Positions 8,327-16,674 of a stretch of 34,755 bases of DNA are shown one piece after another (the first letter of the stretch is position 1; each line of letters opens with the position of its first letter). The notes beneath the pieces were generated by a model. It worked only from the letters and a program-made list of their open reading frames with translations. It had not been told where the DNA came from and made no database searches. Location: assembly GCA_021777845.1 (NCBI GenBank), contig JAJYDB010000015.1:1-34755 (forward strand), written 5' to 3'. Origin of the DNA: Planctomycetota bacterium. GTDB taxonomy: Bacteria; Planctomycetota; Planctomycetia; Isosphaerales; Isosphaeraceae. Position numbers and translations under genes: made by a program.

Positions 8327-11264
8327 TCGCGCGCTCGAACCGAACCTGCGCGCGCAGGTTCGCGTTCTCGAGTGGGATCAGCTTTGGCTTGAACTCGCGG
8401 CGGCGGCGGCTCGGCGTCCCAAACGTCTGCTTTCGCAGGCGTCGGCGCGCGCCGTGCTGATCACCTCGATCGACGAGGCGCGCGACGCGGGCCGCTTGCG
8501 ATCGAACCCCGCGTCGCTCGAACAGCCGGGCTTTCGACGCCGACTCGCCGCGCGATTTTCACACTGGGCACGTCGCGGCAAGCCGTTGCGAGCGCGCGAG
8601 GACATTTTCGCGCTCCGGCCGAGCGACCACGACGCACTCCAAATCTTCAACTATTATCAGGTCAACCTCGCCGCGCTCGAAGCCGTCGACGTCGACGGCC
8701 TCGCGACACACGCCGCACGCGCCGCCGCGACTCCCGCCCTCGAAACAATCGCCGGATCTGATCGGATCGCGATCGTCGAGCCGTTGGAACTGCTCGACCA
8801 CGCGGGCGTTCGGCTCTTCTTCGACGCCGCGCTCGCGCGCGACGGCGCCGTCGACGTCGCGCTCCCGTGCGACCGCGAGCCGACCCTCGCCGAAGCCTAT
8901 GCACAGACACTCACGATCTGTGACGACCTGATCATGCGCGGCTTTGAAGAGATCCGCGTCGATGAACCGGAACGTCGTCCCGCGGGGTTGCGGGCGGTTG
9001 CCGACGAGCTGTTTCGGCTCGATCGACCGCTCCGCGGCGCAGTCTCGAACTGCGCGGGCCTGCGGATTGCGCACCGACCCGCGGGCGACGGCGCGGCCAC
9101 GCTCGTGCTCGACGCCGTGCGCGACGCGATCGCCGCGGGGGTCGATCCGTCGGACGTGCTCGTACTGGTGCCGAAATGGGACGACGACGCCGATCGGATC
9201 GTCGAGTTGCTCTTGGAGTGCGGGATTCACGCGGGATCCTCGCGTACGTCGCGGCGACGTTTGGCACGCGACCACGCGGTCGACGCGCTGGTGCGCGCGG
9301 TCGCGCTGCCGACGCGCGACTGGCGCACGCGCGACCTCGTCCGGCTCTTGAATCACGGCCGGGTACGCCCGCGAACCCTCGCGACGGACGACCGCTGGTC
9401 GCTCGCGATGACAGCCTCGGCGCTGCGCCGACTGAACGCGAAGCGCGGTCGCCGCGCAATCCTCAGCGAACTGCGGACGCTCGCAAGCGACGACTCGTCG
9501 ACAGGCGGGACGGCGAGACTCGCAGGGGCGGCGCTGCCAATCGTTGAAGACGTGATCGCATGCGTGAGCGACGCTTCGAGTTGCGAACGAGTTTGGCGCG
9601 ACCAGATCGCGGCCGCCCGCGCGATCGCCGACTGCCTCGGCCTCGACTCCGACGTCAACGCCTCGGACGCGCTCGGAGCCCTCTGGAGAGCGCTCGAAGA
9701 CCACGCCGCAACTCTCGACGAGGCTCGTTCCAAACGGCTCCCGATCGCTTGGAACGAGTTCGCGCACGCGCTCGCCGCACTGGCGGACGAGATCGAAGCA
9801 CCGGCGCGCGCGCCCTCCGGCGCGGCGGTCCGCGTCGAGGTCTGCGCCGACGCGTTCGGGTCGTCCGCGCGGCGCTTGATCGTCGCGAATCTCGCCGAAG
9901 GCTCGTTCCCCACTCGCCGCGAACTCGAGCGCGACGACGACTTTCACGCCGCGATGTTCGCCTTCTCACGCACCGTCGGCGTCGGCGCCGAGCGCGTGCT
10001 TTTGGTCGCGCCGAATCGTGACGAAAACGGCGTCGAAATGCTCGCGTCAGGATTTGTCGACGACCTCGAGGCGATGTTTGACGCGCCGACGCGCGCAACT
10101 CTGAACGCGACCGCGGACGCGCGCGAATCAAAGTCCGCGCACCGCGCGCGCTCGCCGAACGAACGTCGCGCGTCGGCGTTCACAAGCGCCCTCAAAGGCG
10201 ACCTCGACGAGCTGCGACTGCTCGCGCGCAACCCCGAGGACCGCGCGATTTTCGCGAGCGTCGCCGACGCGCTCCGCGTCAACCACGACCGCACCCGCGC
10301 CGACTTCGGAATCCACGACGGCCGCCTCCGCGACCCCGCCGTCCTCGCCGAACTGGCTCGCGATTTCGGACCCGACGCGGCGCTCAGCGACACCTTGATC
10401 GAGGAGTATCTCGCGTGCCCGTTCCGCTTCTTCGCGCGGAAGGTGCTCGGCCTCGCGCCGATCGAAGAGGCGGGCGAATTCGACGACGACCGCAGCAGGA
10501 TCGGCTCGCGCGTGCACGCGTTGCTGCGAGAGATCGAAGAGCTGCGTCTCGCCGCGAATTCCAGCGCGCTCGACCCCGTCGCGATCACGATCGAGAACTT
10601 CATGAGCGTCGAGATCACGGACGAGGACCCGGCTTCGATCGCGCTCGATCAGGTCGAAAAAGCTCGCGTGCGGCACTTGATCAATCGCTACATCGCGCAG
10701 TCGCGCGAGTATTTCTCGGGGGGGCCGAACGCTCCGACGCCGGTTGCTTTTGAGCTTGCTTTCGGCTCGCGAAGCCACGCGACGCTGCCGCCGTTGCGGA
10801 TCGGCGCGGGGCCGCGCTCGATCTTGATTCAAGGCCGCATCGACCGCGTCGACCGCTTCGACGACGGCGGCTTTCGCGTCATTGATTACAAGACCGGTGC
10901 AAGTCCGACTATGGTAAGCGTGCAAAGGCTTGAGCATCTGCAACTGCCGCTCTATTCGCTCGCGTACGCGTCGAGCGTCGAGGACGGAGCGGAGCCCGGA
11001 ACGCCGCGCGACGTCGGTTATTGGTCGCTGAAGGGCAAGGGCTTCAAGGCGGTGAAGATCGACGATTGGGAGAAGGTTTTCAGCGGCGTCGAGTCGCGCG
11101 TCCTGGACGTGGTCGACGCGATTCGCACCGGCGAGTTTGACGTCGACCCGGCCGCGGACGAATGCGAGCAAACCTGTCCTTATGCGATGATCTGTCGCAT
11201 CAAGCACGTGCGCGCGGCGGAGAAGCAGGCGCCGGCGGGGCGGGTGCGCGGAGGCACGTCATGA
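8181..11264 (+). CDS. addB: AddB-like subunit with PD-(D/E)XK nuclease and Fe-S cysteines
   Basis: This 1027-residue protein resembles AddB, the subunit of the AddAB helicase-nuclease that resects double-strand breaks for RecA loading. The C-terminal RecB-type nuclease motif is clear: GRIDRVD then VIDYKTG (D902, K904), followed by LQLPLYSLAY. Four cysteines embrace this domain as in Fe-S AddB proteins: C746 (YLACPFRFF) and C995, C999, C1005 (C-x3-C-x5-C). The N-terminus (WTGPCGSNYVDRL) sits where AddB has a Walker A loop, but the lysine is absent, so ATP binding by this subunit is unlikely. The GTG start at 8181 has GGAG at 8170-8173, 7 bases away. Its stop overlaps the addA start (ATGA). I prefer AddB over RecC-like because of the nuclease and cysteines; sequence similarity outside them is low. 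Confidence 0.8.
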   Translation: MSKPRRRLWTGPCGSNYVDRLIDDTRDDPPRLWLTPNELARRRIEGALDRALEPNLRAQVRVLEWDQLWLELAAAAARRPKRLLSQASARAVLITSIDEARDAGRLRSNPASLEQPGFRRRLAARFSHWARRGKPLRAREDIFALRPSDHDALQIFNYYQVNLAALEAVDVDGLATHAARAAATPALETIAGSDRIAIVEPLELLDHAGVRLFFDAALARDGAVDVALPCDREPTLAEAYAQTLTICDDLIMRGFEEIRVDEPERRPAGLRAVADELFRLDRPLRGAVSNCAGLRIAHRPAGDGAATLVLDAVRDAIAAGVDPSDVLVLVPKWDDDADRIVELLLECGIHAGSSRTSRRRLARDHAVDALVRAVALPTRDWRTRDLVRLLNHGRVRPRTLATDDRWSLAMTASALRRLNAKRGRRAILSELRTLASDDSSTGGTARLAGAALPIVEDVIACVSDASSCERVWRDQIAAARAIADCLGLDSDVNASDALGALWRALEDHAATLDEARSKRLPIAWNEFAHALAALADEIEAPARAPSGAAVRVEVCADAFGSSARRLIVANLAEGSFPTRRELERDDDFHAAMFAFSRTVGVGAERVLLVAPNRDENGVEMLASGFVDDLEAMFDAPTRATLNATADARESKSAHRARSPNERRASAFTSALKGDLDELRLLARNPEDRAIFASVADALRVNHDRTRADFGIHDGRLRDPAVLAELARDFGPDAALSDTLIEEYLACPFRFFARKVLGLAPIEEAGEFDDDRSRIGSRVHALLREIEELRLAANSSALDPVAITIENFMSVEITDEDPASIALDQVEKARVRHLINRYIAQSREYFSGGPNAPTPVAFELAFGSRSHATLPPLRIGAGPRSILIQGRIDRVDRFDDGGFRVIDYKTGASPTMVSVQRLEHLQLPLYSLAYASSVEDGAEPGTPRDVGYWSLKGKGFKAVKIDDWEKVFSGVESRVLDVVDAIRTGEFDVDPAADECEQTCPYAMICRIKHVRAAEKQAPAGRVRGGTS
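11250..11254 (+). promoter_or_regulatory. Ribosome-binding site that sets the addA start
   Basis: GGAGG lies 6 bases before the ATG at 11261. That ATG overlaps the addB stop as ATGA, and the resulting protein begins just ahead of the conserved LTDEQRVAV (Q-motif) region, so earlier in-frame starts within addB can be dismissed. Confidence 0.7.
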
Positions 11265-14110
11265 GCGACGCTCGGGATCGTCCGGAGATCGTCGCGATGA
11301 CGGCGGGGCTGACCGACGAGCAGCGCGTCGCGGTGGCTGCGCGCGGGGTTGACGTCGCACTCTCCGCGGGCGCGGGCAGCGGCAAAACAAGGGTCCTCAC
11401 AACGCGTCTGGTTCTTCATCTCTGCGAGCCGAGGCCGCGCGGAGCGGGCAGGGTCGCGGCGCTGACGTTCACGAAAAAGGCCGCGCGCGAGATCCTTGCC
11501 CGGCTGCGGAAGTACGCGCGCGACCCGCGTTTGATCGCGTTCGACCCGCTCCAGCCGACCCGCGCGCGACAGATCCGCCGGCGACTCGACGCGGCGCACA
11601 TCGACACGATTCACGGCTTCTGCGACGACATTTTGCGTCAATACGCCGACGAGGCCGGCATCGACCCCGACTTCGAGCAGCTCGACGCGGACCAGGCGGG
11701 CGTGATTCGCGCCGAGGCGCTCGACGCTTGGTTTTACGACCGGCTCGGCGACCGCGACGAAGACCTGATCGAGCTCGCTGCGTCGCACGGCGTCACGAAG
11801 CTGCGCGAGACGCTCGACGTGCTCGTCGAGGGAGGCCGCGCCGCGGCGTATCACGCGTGGTCGCAACGCGAGCCCGCGGACATCGAACGCCTGTGGCGTG
11901 CGCACTGGGACGATTGCGGCCCGAACGGCTTGTGGACACGCGTCCGCCCAATGATCGAGGCCTGCCTTGATGTGTTGCGCGAGGACGTTGCGAGCGACCC
12001 GAAGATGGTCGCGCGCCGCGCCTGGCTCCTCGACGAGCTGCCGCGATACCTCCACGCCCGCCCCGACAAAGACGCGATCGAGGGCATCATCGCGAACGCG
12101 AAGATCATCGGCGCGAATCCCAAAACATGGGTCTCCGCAGAGGTCCGCGGCGACGTGGGCAAGACGTTTGAGAGCCTGCGGAAAGCCGTTTCGGATTACG
12201 ACAAAACACTGGTCGCGCTTGATCTCCCCCTCGACGCCGTGATCGATCAATCGCGTCGTTTGGCGCGGCTCGCCGCAAGCGCGCGGCGCGCGTACGACGT
12301 CGCGAAGCGTGTCCGCGGCGCGCTCGACTTCAACGACCTAATCGCGGAGACGCACGCGCTCACGCGCGACCGCAGCGGCGACGTTGCGCGTTCGACAACG
12401 CGATTGTTCCAACACTTGTTGGTTGATGAATTTCAGGACACCGACGTCGATCAAAACGAGATTCTCGCGGCGCTCGCGACGCCGGAACTGGGCAAGGGCC
12501 GCCTCTTTCTTGTCGGCGACCCAAAGCAGTCGATTTATCGGTTCCGCGGCGCGCGGCCGGAGTTGTTCGAGTCGATTCGCGCGAGTCTGCCTGAGGCGGG
12601 ACGGCTTGCGCTCACGATGAATTTCCGCGCCGCGCCGCCGCTGATCGACTTCGTGAACGCGCTGTTCGCGACCGTTTTTCGCGAGCCCGAGGCCGCGCTG
12701 ACTTCGGGAATCGCTTGGCGAGCGCCCGATGTAAGCCGGAGCGAGGAACGTCCGCGGGTCGTGCTCGCGACGCTCGAAGCGGGCGAGGTTGCGGACACCG
12801 CGGCAACCGGCGCGTCGCGGGGGCTTCCGACAAAGAGAGCAACGACGCTGCGTCGCCGCGAGGCCCAGGGGCTGGCGACGTGGCTGAGGAAGCGTCTCGA
12901 CGAAGGCTGGACCGTGCGCGACCCCGCGACCGACGGCGAACGCTCCGCGCGACCGGGCGACATCGCGTTCTTGTTTCGCGCGATGTCAAACGTCGACTTG
13001 TATGAACGCGCTCTCGAACAAGAGGGTTTTTCGTGTCACACCGTCGGCGGTCGGCAATTTTATGATCAACAAGAGATCATTGACTTGATCAATGTGCTTA
13101 GCGCGGTCGATGATCCGTTCGACGAACCGGCGCTGGCGGGGGCGCTGCGCGGGCCGTTCTTCAGACTCAGCGACGAGGCTTTGTACCGGCTTTCGAGCTG
13201 TGCGCGCGCTGCGGGCGCGAGCTGGATCGAGGCGCTCGACAACCTCGAAAGCGACGCGGAGCTGTCCGAGGCCGACCGCTTTCGAGCCGGGCGCGCGCGG
13301 ACGCTGCTGAGCCGCTGGCGCGCGGCGCGCGATCGCGACTCGACGGCGCGACTGCTGGGGCGCGTGCTCGACGAGTCGGGGTATGAGGCGGCGATTTCGG
13401 TCGATCCGCGCGGGGGCCGGATGCGCGCGAACGTGCGCAAGTTGTCGCGCGTGGCGCGACGGTTCGACGCGCACGGCGGCTTCAATCTGAGCGACTTTAC
13501 GGCGCGACTGCGGCAGTTGGCGCGGGAGCCCGACCGCGAGGAGCAGGCGGCGCTCGACGACGAGGCCGGAGACACCGTACGCTTGCTTTCCATTCACCAG
13601 TCGAAAGGTCTTGAATTTCCGATTGTGATCGTCCCTGACCTGAATCGGCCGCCGGCGGGGAGCAACCGGGAGTCGATGGCGGTTTTCGACCGCGATCTAG
13701 GCTTGGTTCTCCGGTCGACGGGCGACGAAGACGCCGACCCGACGAGCACCGAGGCCGCAAAAAATATCGCTTGGGCCGCGCGCGAAGCGGTCCGTAAGCA
13801 GGCCGAGCGCGAGGAGGCGCTGCGACTGTTTTACGTCGCGACGACGCGCGCTCGCGATGGACTGGTCCTGTCGATGGGGATGGAACCCGCGTTGAAGACG
13901 CCGTCGCCGGCGGCCGAGCTGCTCACATCACGCTTCAGCCTGATCGACGGCTCGTTTTTAGGCGAGTCGCTCGAAGGCCGACCTACGCCGCGGGTCGAGA
14001 TCAATCGCCTCGACAGGGGGAATCAAGCGCGTCCGCCGGATCGACGCGCGAGCGCGCCCCGTCTCAATGCGACGTTGCTCGCCTCCGAGATCGAATCGGC
14101 GCTGACATGA
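11261..14110 (+). CDS. addA: AddA-like UvrD/Rep superfamily helicase lacking the C-terminal nuclease
   Basis: This 949-residue SF1A helicase would be the motor of the AddAB complex, moving 3'-5' on DNA during break repair. Helicase motifs appear in order: Q-motif (LTDEQRVAV), Walker A (SAGAGSGKT, K42/T43), motif II (LLVDEFQDTD, D389/E390), motif III (LVGDPKQSIYRFRGA), motif V (LLSIHQSKGLEFPIVIV) and motif VI (LFYVATTRARDGLVLS). After motif VI only about 90 residues remain. Canonical AddA (about 1200 residues) continues into a PD-(D/E)XK nuclease domain that is missing here, and there is no room for it because a gene on the opposite strand starts its coding region 24 bases later. The helicase therefore depends on the AddB-like partner for DNA cleavage. 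The ATGA overlap indicates stoichiometric co-translation. Confidence 0.85.
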   Translation: MSDARDRPEIVAMTAGLTDEQRVAVAARGVDVALSAGAGSGKTRVLTTRLVLHLCEPRPRGAGRVAALTFTKKAAREILARLRKYARDPRLIAFDPLQPTRARQIRRRLDAAHIDTIHGFCDDILRQYADEAGIDPDFEQLDADQAGVIRAEALDAWFYDRLGDRDEDLIELAASHGVTKLRETLDVLVEGGRAAAYHAWSQREPADIERLWRAHWDDCGPNGLWTRVRPMIEACLDVLREDVASDPKMVARRAWLLDELPRYLHARPDKDAIEGIIANAKIIGANPKTWVSAEVRGDVGKTFESLRKAVSDYDKTLVALDLPLDAVIDQSRRLARLAASARRAYDVAKRVRGALDFNDLIAETHALTRDRSGDVARSTTRLFQHLLVDEFQDTDVDQNEILAALATPELGKGRLFLVGDPKQSIYRFRGARPELFESIRASLPEAGRLALTMNFRAAPPLIDFVNALFATVFREPEAALTSGIAWRAPDVSRSEERPRVVLATLEAGEVADTAATGASRGLPTKRATTLRRREAQGLATWLRKRLDEGWTVRDPATDGERSARPGDIAFLFRAMSNVDLYERALEQEGFSCHTVGGRQFYDQQEIIDLINVLSAVDDPFDEPALAGALRGPFFRLSDEALYRLSSCARAAGASWIEALDNLESDAELSEADRFRAGRARTLLSRWRAARDRDSTARLLGRVLDESGYEAAISVDPRGGRMRANVRKLSRVARRFDAHGGFNLSDFTARLRQLAREPDREEQAALDDEAGDTVRLLSIHQSKGLEFPIVIVPDLNRPPAGSNRESMAVFDRDLGLVLRSTGDEDADPTSTEAAKNIAWAAREAVRKQAEREEALRLFYVATTRARDGLVLSMGMEPALKTPSPAAELLTSRFSLIDGSFLGESLEGRPTPRVEINRLDRGNQARPPDRRASAPRLNATLLASEIESALT

Positions 14111-14134
14111 CGTTACTTCAATATTTCGACGCGC

Positions 14135-16057
14135 TTACTGTTGCGCGGCGGCGGCGGGTGCGACGTGCGTGTCGCGGTTTTTCGAGATATTCGCGAGCCA
14201 GCTTCGTTCCAAATCCTCGACGCCGTTGAGGCCGTAGACGCGTTGCAGCTCGCTGTCGTAGCCGTTGCGCTCGCTTGCCTGGAGGAAGTCGACAAACTGC
14301 TCGGGGGTCGATAGATCGACAAGAAATTTCGTGATCGAGAGGCCCATCAGGTGGAGCGCGGGCCGATCGCCGGTCTGCGTCGCGCGGGTGCCCAGAACGG
14401 CCGCGAGCGTGGGCAGTCGGTCGGTGCCGACGAGTTTCAAAAGTTCGTCGCCGCGTTCACGCTGAATATCGGCCGGCTCGGCAAGAGCGGCCATGCCTTC
14501 GTCCGCCCATTGCGGGATTGCCACCTCGTTGAAGAGGTCCGCAAGGACGAGGTGCGTCACCTCGTGCGGCAGGACGGCGGTCAGCAGCCGCGGATGATCG
14601 GCGCGCAAGCTTATCCGTCGCATCACGATGCGTCCCGCTGAAGTGCCGGTTGTGGAGAAACCCGCGGTCTCCGCGGACTGCCCGGTGGCTTCGGCGTACG
14701 AGGCGGCGTCGGGATAGAGATAAAGGTCGCAGCGCGATTCCCAGGTCAGGTCGGGGCGGTTCGCGCCTCGCCAACGACGTCCCTGCTCACCGCGGGCAAG
14801 CTCGGCGGCACGCGCGACTCGCTCGGCAAGCGCCGCGTTTTGATAATGGATCCGAAAGTTTTTGGATTCAAGTGTCGACCACGCGCGGGGCTCTGCCTTC
14901 GTCGCGGGTTCGTGCGCGGGCGGAGATGCAGGGCTCTCGGCGTCCTCGGGCGAAGCGCCGCGGATCAAGGGAGCGGGAGCTCCGGCGCGGGCGTTGCGGG
15001 GCGTGATCCGTGCCGAAGCCCGGTCCGAGGGCTTTTTCGGTTGCGACGCCAACTGCTTCTTGACGCGCCTCGGGGCCTTTTCCGAAGCGAGGCCGCGGAG
15101 GTACTCGCTGAACCAATGCCGAGGCGCGATTCTCTCGACTTCGTCGATCTCGGCGGCGATTTTCATCCACTCGCGTTCGGATGTTGGATGCGCATTGATT
15201 GCTCCGACAAGTTCATGCCATCGACAGTAGGCGCACGGACCACGACGGTCGTCGGGCAACCGACCCTGATAGTGGAGATTGGAGTAGAGTTTGCCGGCGC
15301 GCGCGTAGTCGCGCGCCGCGAAGGCGACGTCGGCCGCGTCGAGTTCGGACTGTTCGCCGGAAGAGGAACGCGGGTTGACCGGGAGCGGCGGCATCGCCGC
15401 GGGCTCGACCGGCGCAACAGCCGGCTCGCGGTCGGTCGCTTCGGGTTGCGGCTGCGGGGAGTGCGGTTGCGGAGCGCCCGGCAAGGGCGGCAGACCGAAC
15501 CGCGGCTCGGGCTTCGCACGCGACGGCGGGGCGGCCTTTTGCAGCACTTGTTTCAGCATATCGTTGAACTTAAGACCGCCTGGGCGAGAGCTTGCATCCA
15601 CGACGGCGGGCGTCTTCGGTTCGCTATTTATAGCACGATCCAATGCCGCTTTGTTAGGCGTTTTTGCGTCTTGGGGATCGAAGGTTTCCGGTTGTTTGCG
15701 GTGATCGAGGATAGCTAAATTTTCGAGGTATTGCTTTGCCGAGGGGTGATCGCCGGCGGCTTCGGCCTGGGTCGCGGCGGCTTTGTAGGCACGTTTGAGA
15801 ATATCGAGGCGTTGCGACCGTTTTTGGGGGTCGTCGGAGGGGGTCTCGACGATGTTCTCTTCGAGAATCGCGACGGCGAGGCGTGGTTTACCGGCGTCGA
15901 GGAGCCGCCGCGCGGTTTCGACAGGATCGGTCGCATCTCCCGCGGCGCTCGAGAGGCGGGCACCCTGCACGAAAAGGATCACCCAGGCGACGACGGCGGT
16001 TCGACAAGGTCGGCAACGCATGGACGTCCGTGTCCTTCGCGGCGTGGTGAGGGTCAT
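14135..16057 (-). CDS. Secreted HEXXH metallopeptidase-like protein (peptidase MA-like)
   Basis: This 640-residue protein has a signal-peptide-like start (basic residues, then AVVAWVILFVQG and a Ser/Ala-rich cleavage region near 38-40), so it is probably exported. A helical N-terminal part (45-120) is followed by a long Pro/Ala/Glu-rich linker (about 145-235). The C-terminal half (from about 390) resembles the peptidase-MA/DUF1570 type of zinc peptidase: H498-E499-x2-H502 in LPHEVTHLVL, then WADEGMAALAE with E520 as the likely third zinc ligand. This is the gluzincin arrangement. Substrate unknown. Between residues 270 and 285 there are two cysteines in a CAYC pair. An alternative start at 16021 (residue 13) would give a shorter n-region; neither start has a convincing Shine-Dalgarno. 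It converges on addA with a 24-base gap and no visible terminator. Confidence 0.72.
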   Translation of the reverse strand: MTLTTPRRTRTSMRCRPCRTAVVAWVILFVQGARLSSAAGDATDPVETARRLLDAGKPRLAVAILEENIVETPSDDPQKRSQRLDILKRAYKAAATQAEAAGDHPSAKQYLENLAILDHRKQPETFDPQDAKTPNKAALDRAINSEPKTPAVVDASSRPGGLKFNDMLKQVLQKAAPPSRAKPEPRFGLPPLPGAPQPHSPQPQPEATDREPAVAPVEPAAMPPLPVNPRSSSGEQSELDAADVAFAARDYARAGKLYSNLHYQGRLPDDRRGPCAYCRWHELVGAINAHPTSEREWMKIAAEIDEVERIAPRHWFSEYLRGLASEKAPRRVKKQLASQPKKPSDRASARITPRNARAGAPAPLIRGASPEDAESPASPPAHEPATKAEPRAWSTLESKNFRIHYQNAALAERVARAAELARGEQGRRWRGANRPDLTWESRCDLYLYPDAASYAEATGQSAETAGFSTTGTSAGRIVMRRISLRADHPRLLTAVLPHEVTHLVLADLFNEVAIPQWADEGMAALAEPADIQRERGDELLKLVGTDRLPTLAAVLGTRATQTGDRPALHLMGLSITKFLVDLSTPEQFVDFLQASERNGYDSELQRVYGLNGVEDLERSWLANISKNRDTHVAPAAAAQQ

Positions 16058-16674
16058 TTTGGCCGAAGAGGGGAGAAACCCGCGGCGGGCGGCCCCGTGC
16101 GGCCGCGGTTCGGGACACCTTGCCGAAGTGCGACAAGGTTGGTCGATTCTTGCCTACAGAGACCTCTGTTGAACCTGCATCGTTTGATTAATGAGATCTT
16201 GCCCGCATCTGTGTCCCGCGTGAATCGTCTTCAAGGCAGCCACGCAACTCGGCGTGATAAGGCGGCATTATGAGCTCGCTTCGAATTTAGGTCAACCTGA
16301 AACACGAGAACCGCGTCATGCGCGAAACCTTACAAAAACAAAGCAAAACTTACTCGCAACAACGAAAATAACAGCATGTTATTATGCTCTAACAACTTTC
16401 TTTGTTATGACGTGCATAGAATTACTTGTGCTGCTCCGTTGAGCGTGCCTGAATCGGGGAATTATGGCGTGTCGGCGTGCTTGCGTGTAGCAATGCGGCA
16501 AATAAATTCAGAAAGTTTCCTGGAAATCGCTGGACTTGCGGCGGCATCGGCCCGCATGATGCTACCGCACGATTCGGTCGACATTGCTCTTCTCCCCGAG
16601 CCTTCGACCCGCCCGCACACATTAGCCTGATTCAACCGTTGTTACAACTTGATGTTTCACCAGAGGACTACGCG
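16058..16674. other. 617-bp gene-free region with AT-rich island
   Basis: This gap separates two divergently transcribed exported-protein genes, so it must hold both promoters. From about 16270 to 16440 the sequence is visibly much richer in A and T than anything else in the window. The island contains two short inverted repeats (16367-16383, and TAACAA / TTGTTA around 16390-16407) and a -10-like TAGAAT at 16417-16422 on the + strand, without a good -35 at the matching distance. From 16440 to 16674 the sequence is ordinary, ending with AGAGGA at 16662-16667 before the ATG at 16675. I see no tRNA, no CRISPR and no convincing small gene. Confidence 0.6.
16367..16383. promoter_or_regulatory. Inverted repeat in AT-rich island, possible operator
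   Basis: AATAACA-GCA-TGTTATT is a perfect 7-bp inverted repeat with a 3-base centre. It lies about 35 bases upstream of a -10-like TAGAAT and 290 bases upstream of the dockerin-protein start. A regulator-binding site is possible; it could also be a small hairpin of no importance in AT-rich DNA. Confidence 0.35.

Noticed and set aside
16254-16442. 62-codon frame in the AT-rich island with a hydrophobic end
   Set aside because: No ribosome-binding site, and the hydrophobic stretch is expected from T-rich DNA. I treat the region as non-coding.
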